A stretch of DNA of 64,000 nucleotides from Yponomeuta sedellus (Eukaryota > Arthropoda > Insecta > Lepidoptera > Yponomeutidae). Numbering within the stretch: position 1 is the first letter of the stretch; every line of letters begins with the position of its first letter. The notes beneath the pieces are model-generated. The model worked only from the letters and a program-made list of their open reading frames with translations, was not told where the DNA came from and did no database searches. Shown one piece after another: positions 41,871 through 53,539 of this stretch. Made by a program: the position numbers and the translations under genes. The DNA is taken from contig OW203738.1 of NCBI GenBank assembly GCA_934045075.1, positions 5,819,487 to 5,883,486 on the forward strand, given 5' to 3'.

Positions 41871-42648
41871 TTAAATAATATGAATAGTATGAATGATAAA
41901 AGCCCCATAAAGGATATATTATTTACCTTTGCCAGCATAAGTCTTAGGAACGAAATTTTATGTTTGTGTCGAGTATTTACGTCGTGTTACAGTTTTTAAA
42001 TTACTGATATCACTTCATACTGTTGAGGGCATTACTCCTCAGCACAGACTTTTAGCCAGCGCCTGATGGTTGCCCCGCTACTCTGTGGGAGCGTATTTAT
42101 AGTGCGCGGAGTCAGTTGTGATAGTGACAAGTGAGATAGGAGCATAGATTGTAAGTACAAGGATGCCCTTAAACCTTTGAACTAGCTGGGATAGAAACAA
42201 ATTCAAAGTAAGGTCGTGGGTGCTATTCCCACTAGGGGCCGCGGTACATTTCTTGTTTATTATTATTATTATACGTTTAATTCATATAAACAGATCCATA
42301 GAGTTGTTAGTACGAGCTTAGTCTTAAGATAATGTTTTTTAATTATTTTTTTATATAATAATTTTAGACAAATTCATTCTATCTTTAGCCAACCTATCGC
42401 TTCGGCCTCCAAATCTTACTATAACCACTTAACTGCCTGCTTATAATCACCCTATTTAATCCAGTGACCCAGTTTGAGCTGCTCCTAACACCTTATTGTA
42501 CAAGTAAATCCTGCATGCCTAGTATGGACCTCGATATAATAAGCTTGCAAGAAACATGTTCTAAAAAATTGCTACAGTTTGTGCTTAAAGGGCTGGAAGC
42601 AATCTCTTATAGAGATAAGCTCGCCTTTGTACATGTAATTTCTTATGT
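41871..42648. other. No gene seen
   Basis: Unassigned A/T-rich sequence. Confidence 0.3.
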
Positions 42649-42649
42649 C

Positions 42650-43012
42650 GATATTAACCCTTGTGTGTCCCCACTGCTAGGGCACGGGTCTCTTCCTGCG
42701 CCGAAGGAAGGTTAGGCCATACTCCACCACGGGGGCCAAGTCCGGGTTGGTGAAGGATTGTAAGACAGTGGCGGGCCTTACAGTCAGAAGTTATCAAGCC
42801 GCCCATAAGGCCTCTGACATGGCTTAACGACTGCCATTACATGACAGCCGGCACCAACGGCTTAACCTGCCTTGCGAAGCACGGAAGCGCTCGGAAAATG
42901 CCACTAGCGGTAAGGACGGGACGGTCACCCATCCTGCACCTGACCGCGCCTGTTGTTGCTTAACTCAAGTGATTGATTGCAATCACTCGGTTCGCCAAGG
43001 CCACGAGCGCTT
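42650..43012 (-). repeat. 5S-derived SINE, best-preserved copy
   Basis: Full layout on the minus strand. 5' end GCTCGTGGCCTTGGCGAACC, 5S-like boxes (AGTTAAGCAACAACAGGCGC, GGATGGGTGACCGTCC), body, and tail with CCCCAGC-like ending. Confidence 0.8.
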
Positions 43013-43397
43013 TACGTGTAAACTTTGTTTATTAAAAAGATAAATAACGATGGTTAATAGTAACGCCAGTTTCCTATTCAGGAATTACTCATTTAAGCGG
43101 TAGCCTTGTATATCAAGCGACCGTATTGAAACCATACTAGTCACACAGCCTATAGTTTGAGCCGAACAATAGTTATCGCTTCAGGCGAAGTATACAAGCG
43201 CTAAAGATAACCGATAAAGATCGCCATATGCATTACACCCACTCCGATCGGGTAAAGGGTACCCGGTTGCAACATCCGATGGCCTGACTCCCGTAACTGG
43301 TCCCATGAAATTACGGACCACACTTTCATTATCATTAACCCATTTTGATAAGTGTCGTGATCGTGACCTTGGTTTTCTTTGATTTTTACCATTTTAT
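43013..43397. other. No gene seen
   Basis: Unassigned. Confidence 0.3.
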
Positions 43398-43488
43398 TTG
43401 TAGACTTTTAGTCCGGATTTACTTACGGGTGGTCGGACTTTTCCGATATAACAACGCCCGTAAGTAAATCCGGACTAAAAGTCTACAA
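43398..43488. repeat. Foldback element with 32-bp perfect arms
   Basis: Left arm 43398-43429 (TTGTAGACTTTTAGTCCGGA and on) and right arm 43457-43488 are exact reverse complements. The loop is 27 bp. A copy of the loop plus right arm lies at 57067-57122. Confidence 0.85.
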
Positions 43489-43669
43489 TGTGTTGTGCTT
43501 ACGAAAGTTTTAGTTCAAAAACCATTTTATTTAGTATTTATTATTGGTTTCGTCGTATTATAGTGGTTCTTATCACAAATGCTTTTCTACTTCCTCTTCA
43601 TCAGTCTTTCATGGTGTATAAGCACATTGGGGGTTAAAAAATATGACTCACAACATGATTAATCATCAT

Positions 43670-43815
43670 TATCAATCCATTATGTCCCCATCGAGGGGCA
43701 AGGGTCTCTTCCCTGAGGAAGGTATAGGCCATACTCCACCACGGGAGATAAAATCCGGATTGGTGGAGGCTTGCAAGACTAGTGGACGAGTTATTATGGG
43801 TGACCGTCTTTGACT
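43670..43815 (-). repeat. 5S-derived SINE, decayed tail half
   Basis: 'ggcaagggtctcttccctga' and 'ccatactccaccacgggag' match the tail with deletions. Confidence 0.55.
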
Positions 43816-45195
43816 TAGGCTAGTGGACAATCACGAATTTATAAAAATATAGAATATATTATATTATTTCTGTGTAGAATCGGTACAGTGTCATTGACGA
43901 AACAGTTGAGCTTTTTTTACTAACAGTTCTAGGTCCGATGCTTTCGGGCTAGTTAAATATCAATTTAGTAAGAGTCTCGTTGGTTTGTGTATTTGTTTAT
44001 ATAAGTATAGAGTATGTGGTACGTTACATTAAGACCAAAATTGTAAATACAGTGAATAATTAATAATGATAAAACAAAGGAGATCGTGGCAAGTGGTAAG
44101 TAGTGCCTATTTTTCAGTTTGTGTAGGTAATTGTAATTGTTTATTTAAACATCACTCTTATCATTATGCTCCACACATAGAGAGAGATCACCTACACCGT
44201 ACCTGAAACAAACTAATTTTGTCAATAGTTGTACTTATTAATATCACAATATTATTATGATCTTTATAGTGAATACAATATACTAACAATATGCTTTATG
44301 TCAAGTCATCAATTTGGGACGAAATCCCATCGGGACGAGTTATTACCCGCCATATCTCACTGAATATGGACGAAACAGCTGGCCTAGTGAAAGGGCATGA
44401 ATATATGAATAGGCGTTTTAATATTTAATGGTAGAAATCGTAAGTTTTACTGTTGTAACCTTATTGGCTTTCCCCTGCGCTCGTTGTTTATGATACTGCA
44501 TGATACATATTCACTTCCTACCGCTGGCTCTATCCATGAATAATAAAGAGGGCTGAACCTTATTCCACTTTCTTAACGGTTTGTGGAGCAGGTAACAGTC
44601 GCAGATACTCTGCAATAACTCTTATCATGCGACCCACAGGAGTCAATTTTATACAAATATTCTCATCACCGAATATCGTCGTCAAAGCTTAGAAACGTTG
44701 CTCACAACAATACAACGCTACATAAAAAATCTAATGAAGTGTGGAGCCAATCTCAAGTCCTAACTGAGTCCTAAGTATTAAGAGAAACAATAGAAAATAA
44801 ATATGGAAGAGACGTAGAAATATTAAAGCGTTTATTCTCTTGCTGCATATATCTCACACGTCAGCCGGATTTGCCCACACAATGGCAATGCGCCGCAAAA
44901 CCCATATGGTAACAGCTTAGATGCGCATCGCGCTCGGCCACTCTCCGATAAACTCACCGGGCGATGTCGCTTCCGTAGATGGAATGGAATAGAAGCAGCG
45001 TAGAGACTTTTTTATGATAGGACACTGGCCACATCGCCAATTTGAAAAAGGATGACAAAAGCCGAAGTTTTGAATTAGGAACGATCGAAAGATTCCCAAA
45101 TTTTCATTATGAGAAAACAAGACGTTTGCTGCAAAAATCCAGCCAGTGTTTTTGTTACTTTAAACAGTTTAGGTTCTTTTTCTGAATATTTTTTT
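43816..45195. other. No gene seen
   Basis: About 1.4 kb of A/T-rich unassigned sequence. A 67-codon minus-strand frame at 44917-45120 has no recognised domain. Confidence 0.3.
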
Positions 45196-45199
45196 ATCG

Positions 45200-45583
45200 A
45201 TATCAACCCTTGTTTGTCCCCGCTGCTAGGTCACGGGTATCTTCTTGCATCGCTGGAAAGTTAGGCCTAACTCCACCACGGGGGCCAAGTCGGGGTTGGT
45301 GGAGGATTGTAAGGCAGTGGCGGGCCTTACTGTCAGAAGTTATCCAGCCCATGTGTTCTATGATCCAGCCGCCCATAAGGCCTGTAACATGGTTGAACGA
45401 CTGCCATTACATGACAGATTAACTAACGTCTTAACGTGCTTTGCGAAGCATGGAAACGCTCGGACAAATGCTATTAGCGGTAGTCACGGGACGGTCACCC
45501 ATCCCGCACCTGACCGCGCCTGTTGTTAGTTAACTCAAGTGATTGATTCCAGTCACTCGGTTGGACTAGGCCACGAGCGCGTA
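45200..45583 (-). repeat. 5S-derived SINE with a small internal insertion
   Basis: Full layout on the minus strand, with an extra 'ccatgtgttctatgatccag' near 45350-45369 compared with other copies. Confidence 0.75.
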
Positions 45584-46030
45584 ATTTTTAATGCTTTACG
45601 TATTTTTTTCGATTTTTATGTGACAACTGGAGAGTTATTTAAAAGAGCGACTCCACTCCATTTTACCCCACGTGGACAGCGTCAAGATAAAGTGGCTCTG
45701 GGCATCCATTCATCACTCGCTAGATACTAATCTACCTCTATCGGCTCTGATCTGGCCAGGCTCTATGATTAGTATTGTGAGCATTATTTTAATAGGGCAA
45801 ATTTATAGTAGTGCGCTTTACGCGGTTGCACAATTCTGGCCTGCGTGCTCTATGGTTTGTTGTGTGTGTGTGCTTTGCTGCATTTGATGTGTCTATTATG
45901 ACATAGTAGAGACCTTTGCCATTTTGTTCGCTGTAATTAAAGTTATAGATACAGGCTTTGCCTAGTTTGGGGGCTGTCATTGAAAGCTAGATATTAAGTA
46001 AAACATAATCTTGTATTTCTGTGAATCTGT
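45584..46030. other. No gene seen
   Basis: Positions 45945-46000 repeat the 31545-31600 motif ('acaggctttgcctagtttgg'). Confidence 0.35.
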
Positions 46031-46031
46031 A

Positions 46032-46260
46032 CAGTCTGTTAGCTTCTAGAATATACCACCTCGGCTACTATCGGAAAAACCGATTATATTGCAATAAGGT
46101 AAGGTTTATTCTGTAATGTTATTTATAATGTTACATAACTTTACAAAATAGTGAAGAAAAGTTTTATACAGAGCAGGAAGTAGTGTAACGCTCGTGTGCT
46201 TTCGGCGAAAACCGAAGCCTACTCTAGAGCCCGAGGTATATTCGAAAAGCTAACAGACTG
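46032..46260. mobile_element. TA-flanked MITE (mariner-like), 229 bp
   Basis: CAGTCTGTTAGCTTCTAGAA at the left and TTCGAAAAGCTAACAGACTG at the right, with TA at 46030-46031 and 46261-46262. Same family as 41125-41334. Confidence 0.8.
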
Positions 46261-47210
46261 TATCTGTGCAGAACCGTCTCATTAACCAACTTCAGAAAAG
46301 GAGGAGGTTATCAATTCGACGGGTATATTACTTTTTTGTCTTGAATACATATTCTTACTTTTTACTCTTATGTGTATATGATGACTAATGGAGATTGCTT
46401 CTATTTTACTGGTGGCAGACAGAGAAAGATTGATCGTGGTTAGTTTTTTTTTCTTACCTAGCCTACAAATGTCCTACTATAGGTCATATGCCTTCTCTCT
46501 TTTATATAAGTTTGTTAACAAATAACAAATATTGTTGTAGCAATACTACTAGGAAACGATGAAGGAAAACGTTGTGAAAGGTATTCACCTGATCCAAGTT
46601 TCATTAAACTAAAAGTAATTAAGTTTTCTTACTTGTTAATCAGTGCTCCAGCAGCGGGCACACACTTCTTTTTCTTCTTTAGGCTATACTATATTTGAAA
46701 TCGTAAAAAATCATTGCACGAAAATGTTCTCGATGCAGATCCATTTTTAATGAGACAAGAAAAATTTAATTAGCTCTTAAAAAATGCGGAGGGAAATTTT
46801 AAAATCGAACAGTAGTATTTTTACTTTAAAATAATCGACGCTTTCAAAACAATTACAAGTGGCCAGTGTTTTATACATATTTCTGAGTGGCCTGGTATAA
46901 ACTGAAGAAGAAGTACCTATGTGCCTGCTGCTGGGCATAGCCCTCCCCTATTGAGCGCCATAGCGCCCTGTTATAGGGAGGCTATGTCATAGCGGGCTCA
47001 TACAAGGGGTGATATCGATTTTCATGCCGGGATTCGAACCCACGACTCCGACGAGGCCAGCGTTCTATCGGTGCGCTACCACAGCCTTGTAAGTCGATGT
47101 GTTGTCGACTGTACTGCTTAATGGCACCCACGAGCCACTTTTAGCTACAACCCGCTGGGAAGCATTACTCAACCGGCACATGTGGTCTTAAATAGATTTT
47201 ATTTTTTATT
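46261..47210. other. No gene; SINE and LINE scraps
   Basis: Positions 46915-46990 contain an inverted pair around 'ccctcccctattgagcgcca'. Positions 47020-47090 keep a B box and SINE head in reverse (GGGTTCGAATCCCGGCATGA). Confidence 0.4.
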
Positions 47211-47214
47211 TTAT

Positions 47215-47520
47215 TAACGGAACGGTCGATGGGCAGACCAGCAGCCAGATGGTCAGATGACCTAAGTAAAGTGGCCGGCAAACAGTGGATGAGACTAGCG
47301 CGAGACCGTGCTGGTTTGCGTGGAAATGAAGAGGCCTATACCCAGCAGTGGGGTTTACCGGACTGATGATGGTGATGATGATTTTATTAATTTTACTCTT
47401 TGTTCCGCTTACCAACGTCTTCGACCCTCACGATGGTCAGACGACATCGTGAGGGTTGCGGGTCAGAGATGTATCAGATTGGCAGAGGAAATTGAGGAAT
47501 GGCATGCACGGTTTAAAGCA
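47215..47520 (+). pseudogene. Two LINE reverse transcriptase C-terminal relics side by side
   Basis: The first reads GRPAARWSDDLSKVAGKQWM then RLARDRAGLRGNEEAYTQQW and a stop near 47366. The second, at about 47415-47515, reads RPSRWSDDIVRVAGQRCIRL then AEEIEEWHARFKAM. Both match the 'RWxDDi..vaG..W.r.A' end of RTE-type LINE ORF2. Confidence 0.65.
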
Positions 47521-48034
47521 ATGTTCAAAAGGCACAAGAATACAATATTAAATTCCCTGTTTTGTGTTTTCAAAATATTTAAACTGTGGTTAACGGTGCT
47601 GGTGGTACAATTATTTAATACCTTAAATAATTAAGTATTTACGTTAAAGTGTTTATTGTACTACTGTTTGTTTTCCTTAATAAATAAAAATAAATAAATA
47701 AAATTAAATGGCGCAGTAAAAAGGAGGCCTATGCCCAGCAGTGGGTTGATGTGGGCTGATTATAGATAGATTGATTTTATTCATTAGGTATACCAACAGC
47801 AAGCACGCAAACATGACAAAGCTTATTCTAAATGTGACTTAGGGCTAACGATTATGCCAACTAAAGGTATACAAAGCATTTGTAGACTTCTACGAAAACT
47901 ACGACCTTCTCAATCAGGAGGTTGTGGGTTGTGTAAAGTTCAAAGTTGTTTCTTCACTGTATCATTACACCTAAATGTATACGAGGAAAAAGTTTTGGGA
48001 CGTGAATATGGAATTTATGACAACCTGTAGATAG
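47521..48034. other. LINE tails, no gene
   Basis: 'ggcctatgcccagcagtggg' at about 47725-47745, followed by ATAGATAGATTGATT, is a LINE 3' end. Confidence 0.45.
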
Positions 48035-48215
48035 ATAAAATATTCTTTATTGCATGTACACCAGGGATTACACAAGAGACTTAAAAAATAACAGTACAGT
48101 ACAAGTGGCGGCCTTATTACTAAAAGTATTTTCTTCCAGACAACCATTGACGGAAAAGAAGAAATGGAAACTGTATGACGGGTAGTCGGCGCGACTAAAC
48201 AATATTAGACAAAAT
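48035..48215 (-). repeat. LINE 3' end
   Basis: Reverse copy of the 32600-32792 family, from an AGATAGATAAAATATTCTTT tail to 'cttccagacaaccattgacg'. Confidence 0.6.
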
Positions 48216-49060
48216 TATTTTATAGTTGACACTTCAGGTTGACACACGTACATAAACAGTACATAACAGTACTGGCATTCCAACAATAGGTCTAAGTTTT
48301 TTACCTTCAACGAAGAAGTAACAATTTTTCATGATATATTTTTCTGCCACTACTAATTTGATCAACTTGATTGTTAACATCCAAATTCCTCTAAAAATCG
48401 TAACTCAATTACCCCCTGAAGGAAAGACATTTCCAGTGATAAAACAAAATTAACATACAGACAGACAGACCGCCGCAGTAACCATAAAACACACGGACAT
48501 TCTACAGCACTCCTGTTATGTAGCATCTACACGTTCTCCTTTAGACATGGACGATAATAGAGGGAGCGAGACGGGATATACGCATCTAACACGATGTTGA
48601 AAGAGAATGGTGAGAATAATTGTTTTTGGCTATGTATAATCACGAAAATTCTAAAGAAATAGAATCAAATAATATATAAATAAATACTTTTATAAGTAGT
48701 ATAATTACTTAATTAATTAAAGTTAGTAAAAACATTAAATATACACAAAAAATTGCTGAAAAATCAGTGAAGCCGTTTCGGAGGATATTATTTTTTAATA
48801 TTTTATTGAAGTTTAGTGTAGAGTAAATAACTCTTCATGGGTATTCAAAAGTCTAAACTCCAAAGTCAAACAAATTTTATTCACTATAAAAATAAAATGT
48901 TTATTTAACAACGTCAAAGCTATTACTTTCACAATTAATAGATTATGTGTAGACGAATCTAACAAAAAAACTTGTAGGTACTTCTCCATTTCGTATTCTA
49001 GTCTGTTAATTCATCAGCGTTACGTGAATGTCATGTAGTGATAAGTACATGAAATACACT
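48216..49060. other. No gene seen
   Basis: A/T-rich unassigned sequence. Confidence 0.3.
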
Positions 49061-49400
49061 GGCCTGCAAAAGTAAACCCCAGTTTCTCGTATACTAACAG
49101 TCTGTTAATCTACCGTTAACAGCTGTCAAATGTGTTTAAGACCGTTTAATAAATGTGTATAAGACCTTTGGCCAACTAACAACTGTTAGCAGTAGATTAA
49201 CGGTTCGTTAGAGTACCAAGAACTGGGGGTATGTGTCACGCTTTTAAGATTACAATAACTTTAAGTGCACGAGATACACTTTTGAAGTAAAAAGGACTCG
49301 AAAACGAATTTAAGTTTGTGTATTAAATCTCCATTGTAGGCTGAAAAAAACATATTTTTTTTAGATAGTTTAGGATAAAACAAAACTGTAGTACTTAGTT
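49061..49400 (+). repeat. Dispersed repeat carrying a nested foldback element
   Basis: Same family as 39022-39300. It is interrupted at AAAAGTA by the element at 49075-49229. Confidence 0.6.
49075..49229. mobile_element. Foldback MITE, TA-flanked, with an empty site in the window
   Basis: Ends AACCCCAGTTTCTCGTA and TACCAAGAACTGGGGG in inverted order, with inner arms (TAACAGTCTGTTAATCTACC) also paired. Flanked by TA at 49073-49074 and 49230-49231. The related repeat at 39022 lacks it. Confidence 0.65.
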
Positions 49401-49740
49401 TTACTACAGGTCAGTGTGTAATCAGATACAAGGCCATAATTATAGATTTCCATTTTTCTGTAGAGAGAGCAAATTAGACTTGGCCCAACGTGTGGAAGCT
49501 TTGTGGTAAAGCTTCCACACCCACGGGCTTGTATGCTCTAGTGTTCTAAAAACAGGTAGCTCTGCTATGTGGGTTTCGTTCCACGAGCTAGGTGCATTAT
49601 TTAGTGTCTGCCTTGTACTAGGTTTTACTTGAGAATAATACTAGTTTATTATCTATTTAAATAAGAAGTTGCATGAAATGAGCAAGCAATAACATTAATT
49701 TATAGTATTTTCTAATGTTAACTCGAGCAGTAGACATAAT
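49401..49740. other. No gene seen
   Basis: Contains a hairpin GTGTGGAAGCTT / AAGCTTCCACAC at about 49490-49520. Confidence 0.4.
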
Positions 49741-49745
49741 TAACA

Positions 49746-49936
49746 ACATAACATTTACATACAAGCACACACATTGCTTCTGGCCCCACACTAGGATAGC
49801 CTGTGTCGTGGGAACCAGAAACAACGACATCACAAACATGTAAACAGCCAAGACCTGGGCTTTTTTTTGTTCCCAACCGGAATTCGAACCCGGGACCTCT
49901 TGCATGGTAGGCAGACGCGCTACCGCTACGCCACAG
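49746..49936 (-). repeat. tRNA-derived SINE (CTGTGGCGTAGCGG type)
   Basis: Reverse copy of the 15930 family, with complete head and body. Confidence 0.75.
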
Positions 49937-50465
49937 ATGTCGTCACAATTAAAACTGTTTTTACACGGATTTATGCTCGTTTATTACATTTTTACAATTT
50001 TCCGACGTCCCGGCACTTTTTAAGGTGCCGTGGTCCCGGATGACTGAGGTGACAGGCGTCTTTTAGAAACATTATTTTTTTTGTTATATTGAGCAACGTC
50101 TTTTTTTTGAATAAATACTTTTTTAAGAACACAGGAACTCAACCAATAAAATAAAAAAAAGTCTAGCAATGAAAAAGTCACAGTTTGATTATGAGTGACA
50201 TTCTGTGCCTAATTGTAGTGACCCAATCAGAGCCAATTTATGAGCAAGTGTGTTGAAAAAATATTATGATGTCTAAACAATTTAAGAGGCAAGTGAATAC
50301 ATATAATTTAACGTACGTATGTATATATACGTAAAAGAAGTGTAGTTAATAGTAGAGGACGAACCAATTATTTCTTCCACCTCCCGTGGTTGACTGGTAG
50401 AAAATGCTTAAGGTTAAATCCGCCGCATTGTACACTTAGGGTCGGTTTCTGAACTGAGAATTTCA
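49937..50465. other. No gene seen
   Basis: A/T-rich unassigned sequence. Confidence 0.3.
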
Positions 50466-50855
50466 TTAAGTAGTAAGTAATCACGGGACGGTCACCCATC
50501 CTGCACCTGACCGAGATTGTTGGAACTTTCACTAAGTACCAAGTAATCAAGGGATGGTCACCCATCATGCACCTGACCTGGATTGTTGTAGCTTAACTCA
50601 AGTGATTGATTTAAAAACCTATTTAGAGGCTAAAAATTTCACCCATGCCGGGATTCGAACCCGCAACCTCTGGCTGTCCGTGCCAGAGGTTGCGAGTTCG
50701 AATCCTGGCATGAGTGAAATTTTTAGCCTCTAAATAGGTTTTTAAATTTGTCCTTAGCACGGGTTAGTGCATTAAAAATAAAAAAAATAAAAATAGTATA
50801 ATCAAGTGATTGATTCCAATCACTCAGTTCGACTAGCCCACGAGCGCTTAAGCGC
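50466..50855 (-). repeat. 5S-derived SINE head (partly duplicated) split by a tRNA SINE
   Basis: Two copies of the 'gggacggtcacccatcctgc' segment (50484 and 50554) are followed by TCAAGTGATTGATT. The SINE continues after the insertion with the same 14 bases and 'ccaatcactcagttcgacta'. Confidence 0.65.
50611..50806 (+). repeat. Foldback-type tRNA SINE with 14-bp target duplication
   Basis: The left half is on the minus strand (CCTATTTAGAGGCTAAAAAT through the B box) and the right half is on the + strand (GAGTTCGAATCCTGGCATGA to TTAGTGCATTAAAAATAAAA). TCAAGTGATTGATT borders both sides. The A-rich 3' end and long duplication point to retroposition. Confidence 0.75.
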
Positions 50856-51008
50856 AGTTAAGTAGTTACTTACAGAAAATCTCAATTCAGCAACTGGTCC
50901 TTATTTAATAAAAGAGCAATAAAAGTATTTATGATAAAAATAATAACAGAAAACATACACCTAAAACACTCTTATCTTACATTACCCAGTCTTGAAGGAG
51001 CTGGTTTA
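50856..51008. other. No gene seen
   Basis: Short unassigned stretch. Confidence 0.3.
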
Positions 51009-51330
51009 ATTTTTGCCCAATTAATCCTAGGCCGGCGCTCATTTTCTCAAGTTTTAATCTCAATCTCACCTCATTACGGCCCCCGAACACTCGGAATAGC
51101 CAATTTGGCCATTAATTACTTGCCGCGAGGTCTTACCCTTCCTTTTTCGAGTAAAAATAAATTATAAGTCATTTATCGTACACGCCCGCGCCGTGTCGTT
51201 GCTTTGAATAAATCGGCTGGATCTTTGAACGGCTCCCGTTTTTCTGTTCGAAATTCGATCTTGTATCTAGCGTCATAAGCGCTACCGTTGGACAGCTTTC
51301 AAAGTCGATTATTTCCTCCAAAACTCCTAG
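51009..51330. other. GC-richer unique patch
   Basis: A 78-codon frame covers part of it (50931-51167) but without known motifs. May be conserved noncoding host DNA. Confidence 0.25.
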
Positions 51331-51740
51331 AAGACATCGTTACTCAGCGGAGCACGTTAGTACATAAGAAAACGTAGGCAGCCCATATGTCTTTCTGCAG
51401 GGAACAGGCCTTCTCTTAGAAAGAGAGTGAGGACTTAAGCCTTATTTTTGAATTTCGATTATTTCCTCCAAAATTCCTAAAAGACTTTCACACAAACACA
51501 CACCCATATACAAGGTGTCTCATTCAAATCGGTCAGTATGGGAAAATCTGAAACTATAAGACATACGAAGATCTGCTCTGAGGAACCATGTCAACGATTT
51601 TAATAACAAGATAAACTGCATACATACAATTTAAAAAACATCTGTACTCTGTTCGGGACTCGAACCCGGTTGTTTTAAAAAAAAAAACCTATACTATTTC
51701 TATTTAGATAGATAATTCAATAAACATATATTCACGTTAT
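51331..51740. other. No gene; SINE scraps
   Basis: GACTCGAACCCGG near 51658 is a B-box remnant in reverse. Confidence 0.3.
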
Positions 51741-51742
51741 TA

Positions 51743-52402
51743 CAGTCTGTTAGCTTTTAGAATATATATATATAGTTAGATAGAGAACACTTTGTTGCAC
51801 AACTAGAAAAATATTACAACCATGATTCATAAATCTAAGTAATGTTATACAATTGGTGGTTTTATCGCTGAGAGCGATCTCTTCCAGTCAACCTTTGGAT
51901 GGAGTAGATTACGTGAAGAATATAGTCGAAACGTGGTGCATGTACATAAATAATTAAATCGAAAATATATTGATAACAAACAGCAAAAGAGTACGAGAAT
52001 ATAATTACTTATAATTACCTACGATATAATATACATATATTTAAACAATAACAAACATAGATACCTAAAAAATAAATACATATACAATTAAATACATAGG
52101 TATAGGTAAGTAACATATACTTAAATAATAATATATATAAATACCTAAAAATAAATACTTTTACAATTAAGTACATGTAAGCAACAGTTATAATAATAAT
52201 AAGTAATATACCTTGATCTCTAGAGTAGGCTTCGATTTTCGCCGAAAGCACACGAGTGTATTACTACTTCCTGCTCTGCATAAAACTTTCCTTCACTATT
52301 TCGAAAAGTTATGTGAAATTAAGTGTCATATTAGTTCCGATATTTCTATTACAGGAATATATCCGATAGTACCCCAGGTATATTCTAAAAGCTAACAGAC
52401 TG
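51743..52402. mobile_element. TA-type MITE split by a LINE-end insertion
   Basis: The ends CAGTCTGTTAGCTTTTAGAA and TTCTAAAAGCTAACAGACTG match the 41125 family. The inside holds a reverse LINE 3' end from 51778 (GATAGAGAACACTTTGTTGC) to about 52215, so the MITE is older. Confidence 0.65.
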
Positions 52403-52940
52403 CAGTTAAGAGTAATCTGAAGCACTAATAAATTGGCAAGACGCCTGTTTTATTTTTCCGCTTATTCAGAACCGACGAGATAACGCAAGGCTTTCAGTTA
52501 CCTTATTATGTAAACTTGTATGTCCACTGTATATCAACCTTTATACCGTGCCCTCTACACCACTATGACATGCAACTTAAATTCTAGGATTGATGTGCAG
52601 TCGACTACGTTTCACATAACTCTGTGCGGCGAAGAATTATACCGAATTATATTATAGTTGTGGCAGCGGTTTTACCCTTGGTTTATTAGAGAAAATAAGT
52701 TGTGTATTAACATTAAAAGATATTATCTCGCAATAAAACGATGCGTTAATTAATCCAGAGTGTCAGCTAACTCCATAACAAATTTTATTAAAATCGCTCC
52801 AGCCGTTTAGACGTGAAGAAGTGACAAACATATACACTCACAAACTTTTTATATTATTGGTGTGATGTGATATTAAATGTGATGTGATAGTGTGATTTGT
52901 AACATGACAATTCTACAAACATGGCGTATCCGAATAATCA
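52403..52940. other. No gene; dispersed repeat end
   Basis: Positions 52760-52862 match the 34670-34790 repeat end ('gctccagccgtttagacgtg'). Confidence 0.45.
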
Positions 52941-52942
52941 TC

Positions 52943-53494
52943 CTACTTGTTAAATCTGCGGGTCACAGTGAACCTCGCAGCTCCACGAAATGCTCCATAC
53001 TTCACTCGATTAGCAAACACTACCTCTAAATCAGCAGTTAGAACCTGCTCAAACCAGTTAGAACTTACTCTTACATCACTAACCTGCGTCACCTTAGCCA
53101 CACAACCCGTCCAGTCACCGTGACCCTCCGTCCCCATACGTGCTCTACCAGGGAGTAGACCAGCCCCACACGTAGTACACGTGACGTGAACGTAAAGCCC
53201 CGCCCAGACCTGCGCACTCGGTGACACACGCCCACATGTGGCACACACAGGCGCACACACGTCGCCCAGCCATATGGGTGAGCGGGGCGTATGCGACAGT
53301 GGGCGTGTAGCCGAGTAAATGGGTGAAGATAGGCTTAGAGGGTCGTGTGTACCACTACATAGGTGCGGAAGGTGATGTGTGCCACGCATTGGTTGGGTGG
53401 TACAGGAAAACTCAGGATGCGGGGAATGGTTGAGGCTGCGTGGCGTGATAGTAGGTAGGTTATGCGTAACAAATATGATAGGTACTAGACGCAT
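52943..53494 (-). other. Long open frame, 183 codons, coding status unclear
   Basis: An unusually long frame for this A/T-rich region, in a GC-rich patch. The N-terminal half is Pro/His/Ser/Thr-rich and looks like a translated low-complexity tract. The C-terminal half has CATCGR and CTTCGAG Cys pairs and VSSNWFEQVLTADLEVVFAN. No family is recognised. GC-rich DNA lowers stop frequency, so the frame alone is weak evidence. Confidence 0.25.
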
Positions 53495-53539
53495 CTTTTT
53501 TTATGTAGCCTATATAAACGTCTCAGCAGAGCACAGGCA

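Noticed and set aside
42650..43012. 5S rRNA gene
   Set aside because: Only the internal promoter part resembles 5S, and the rest is a SINE body present in many copies.
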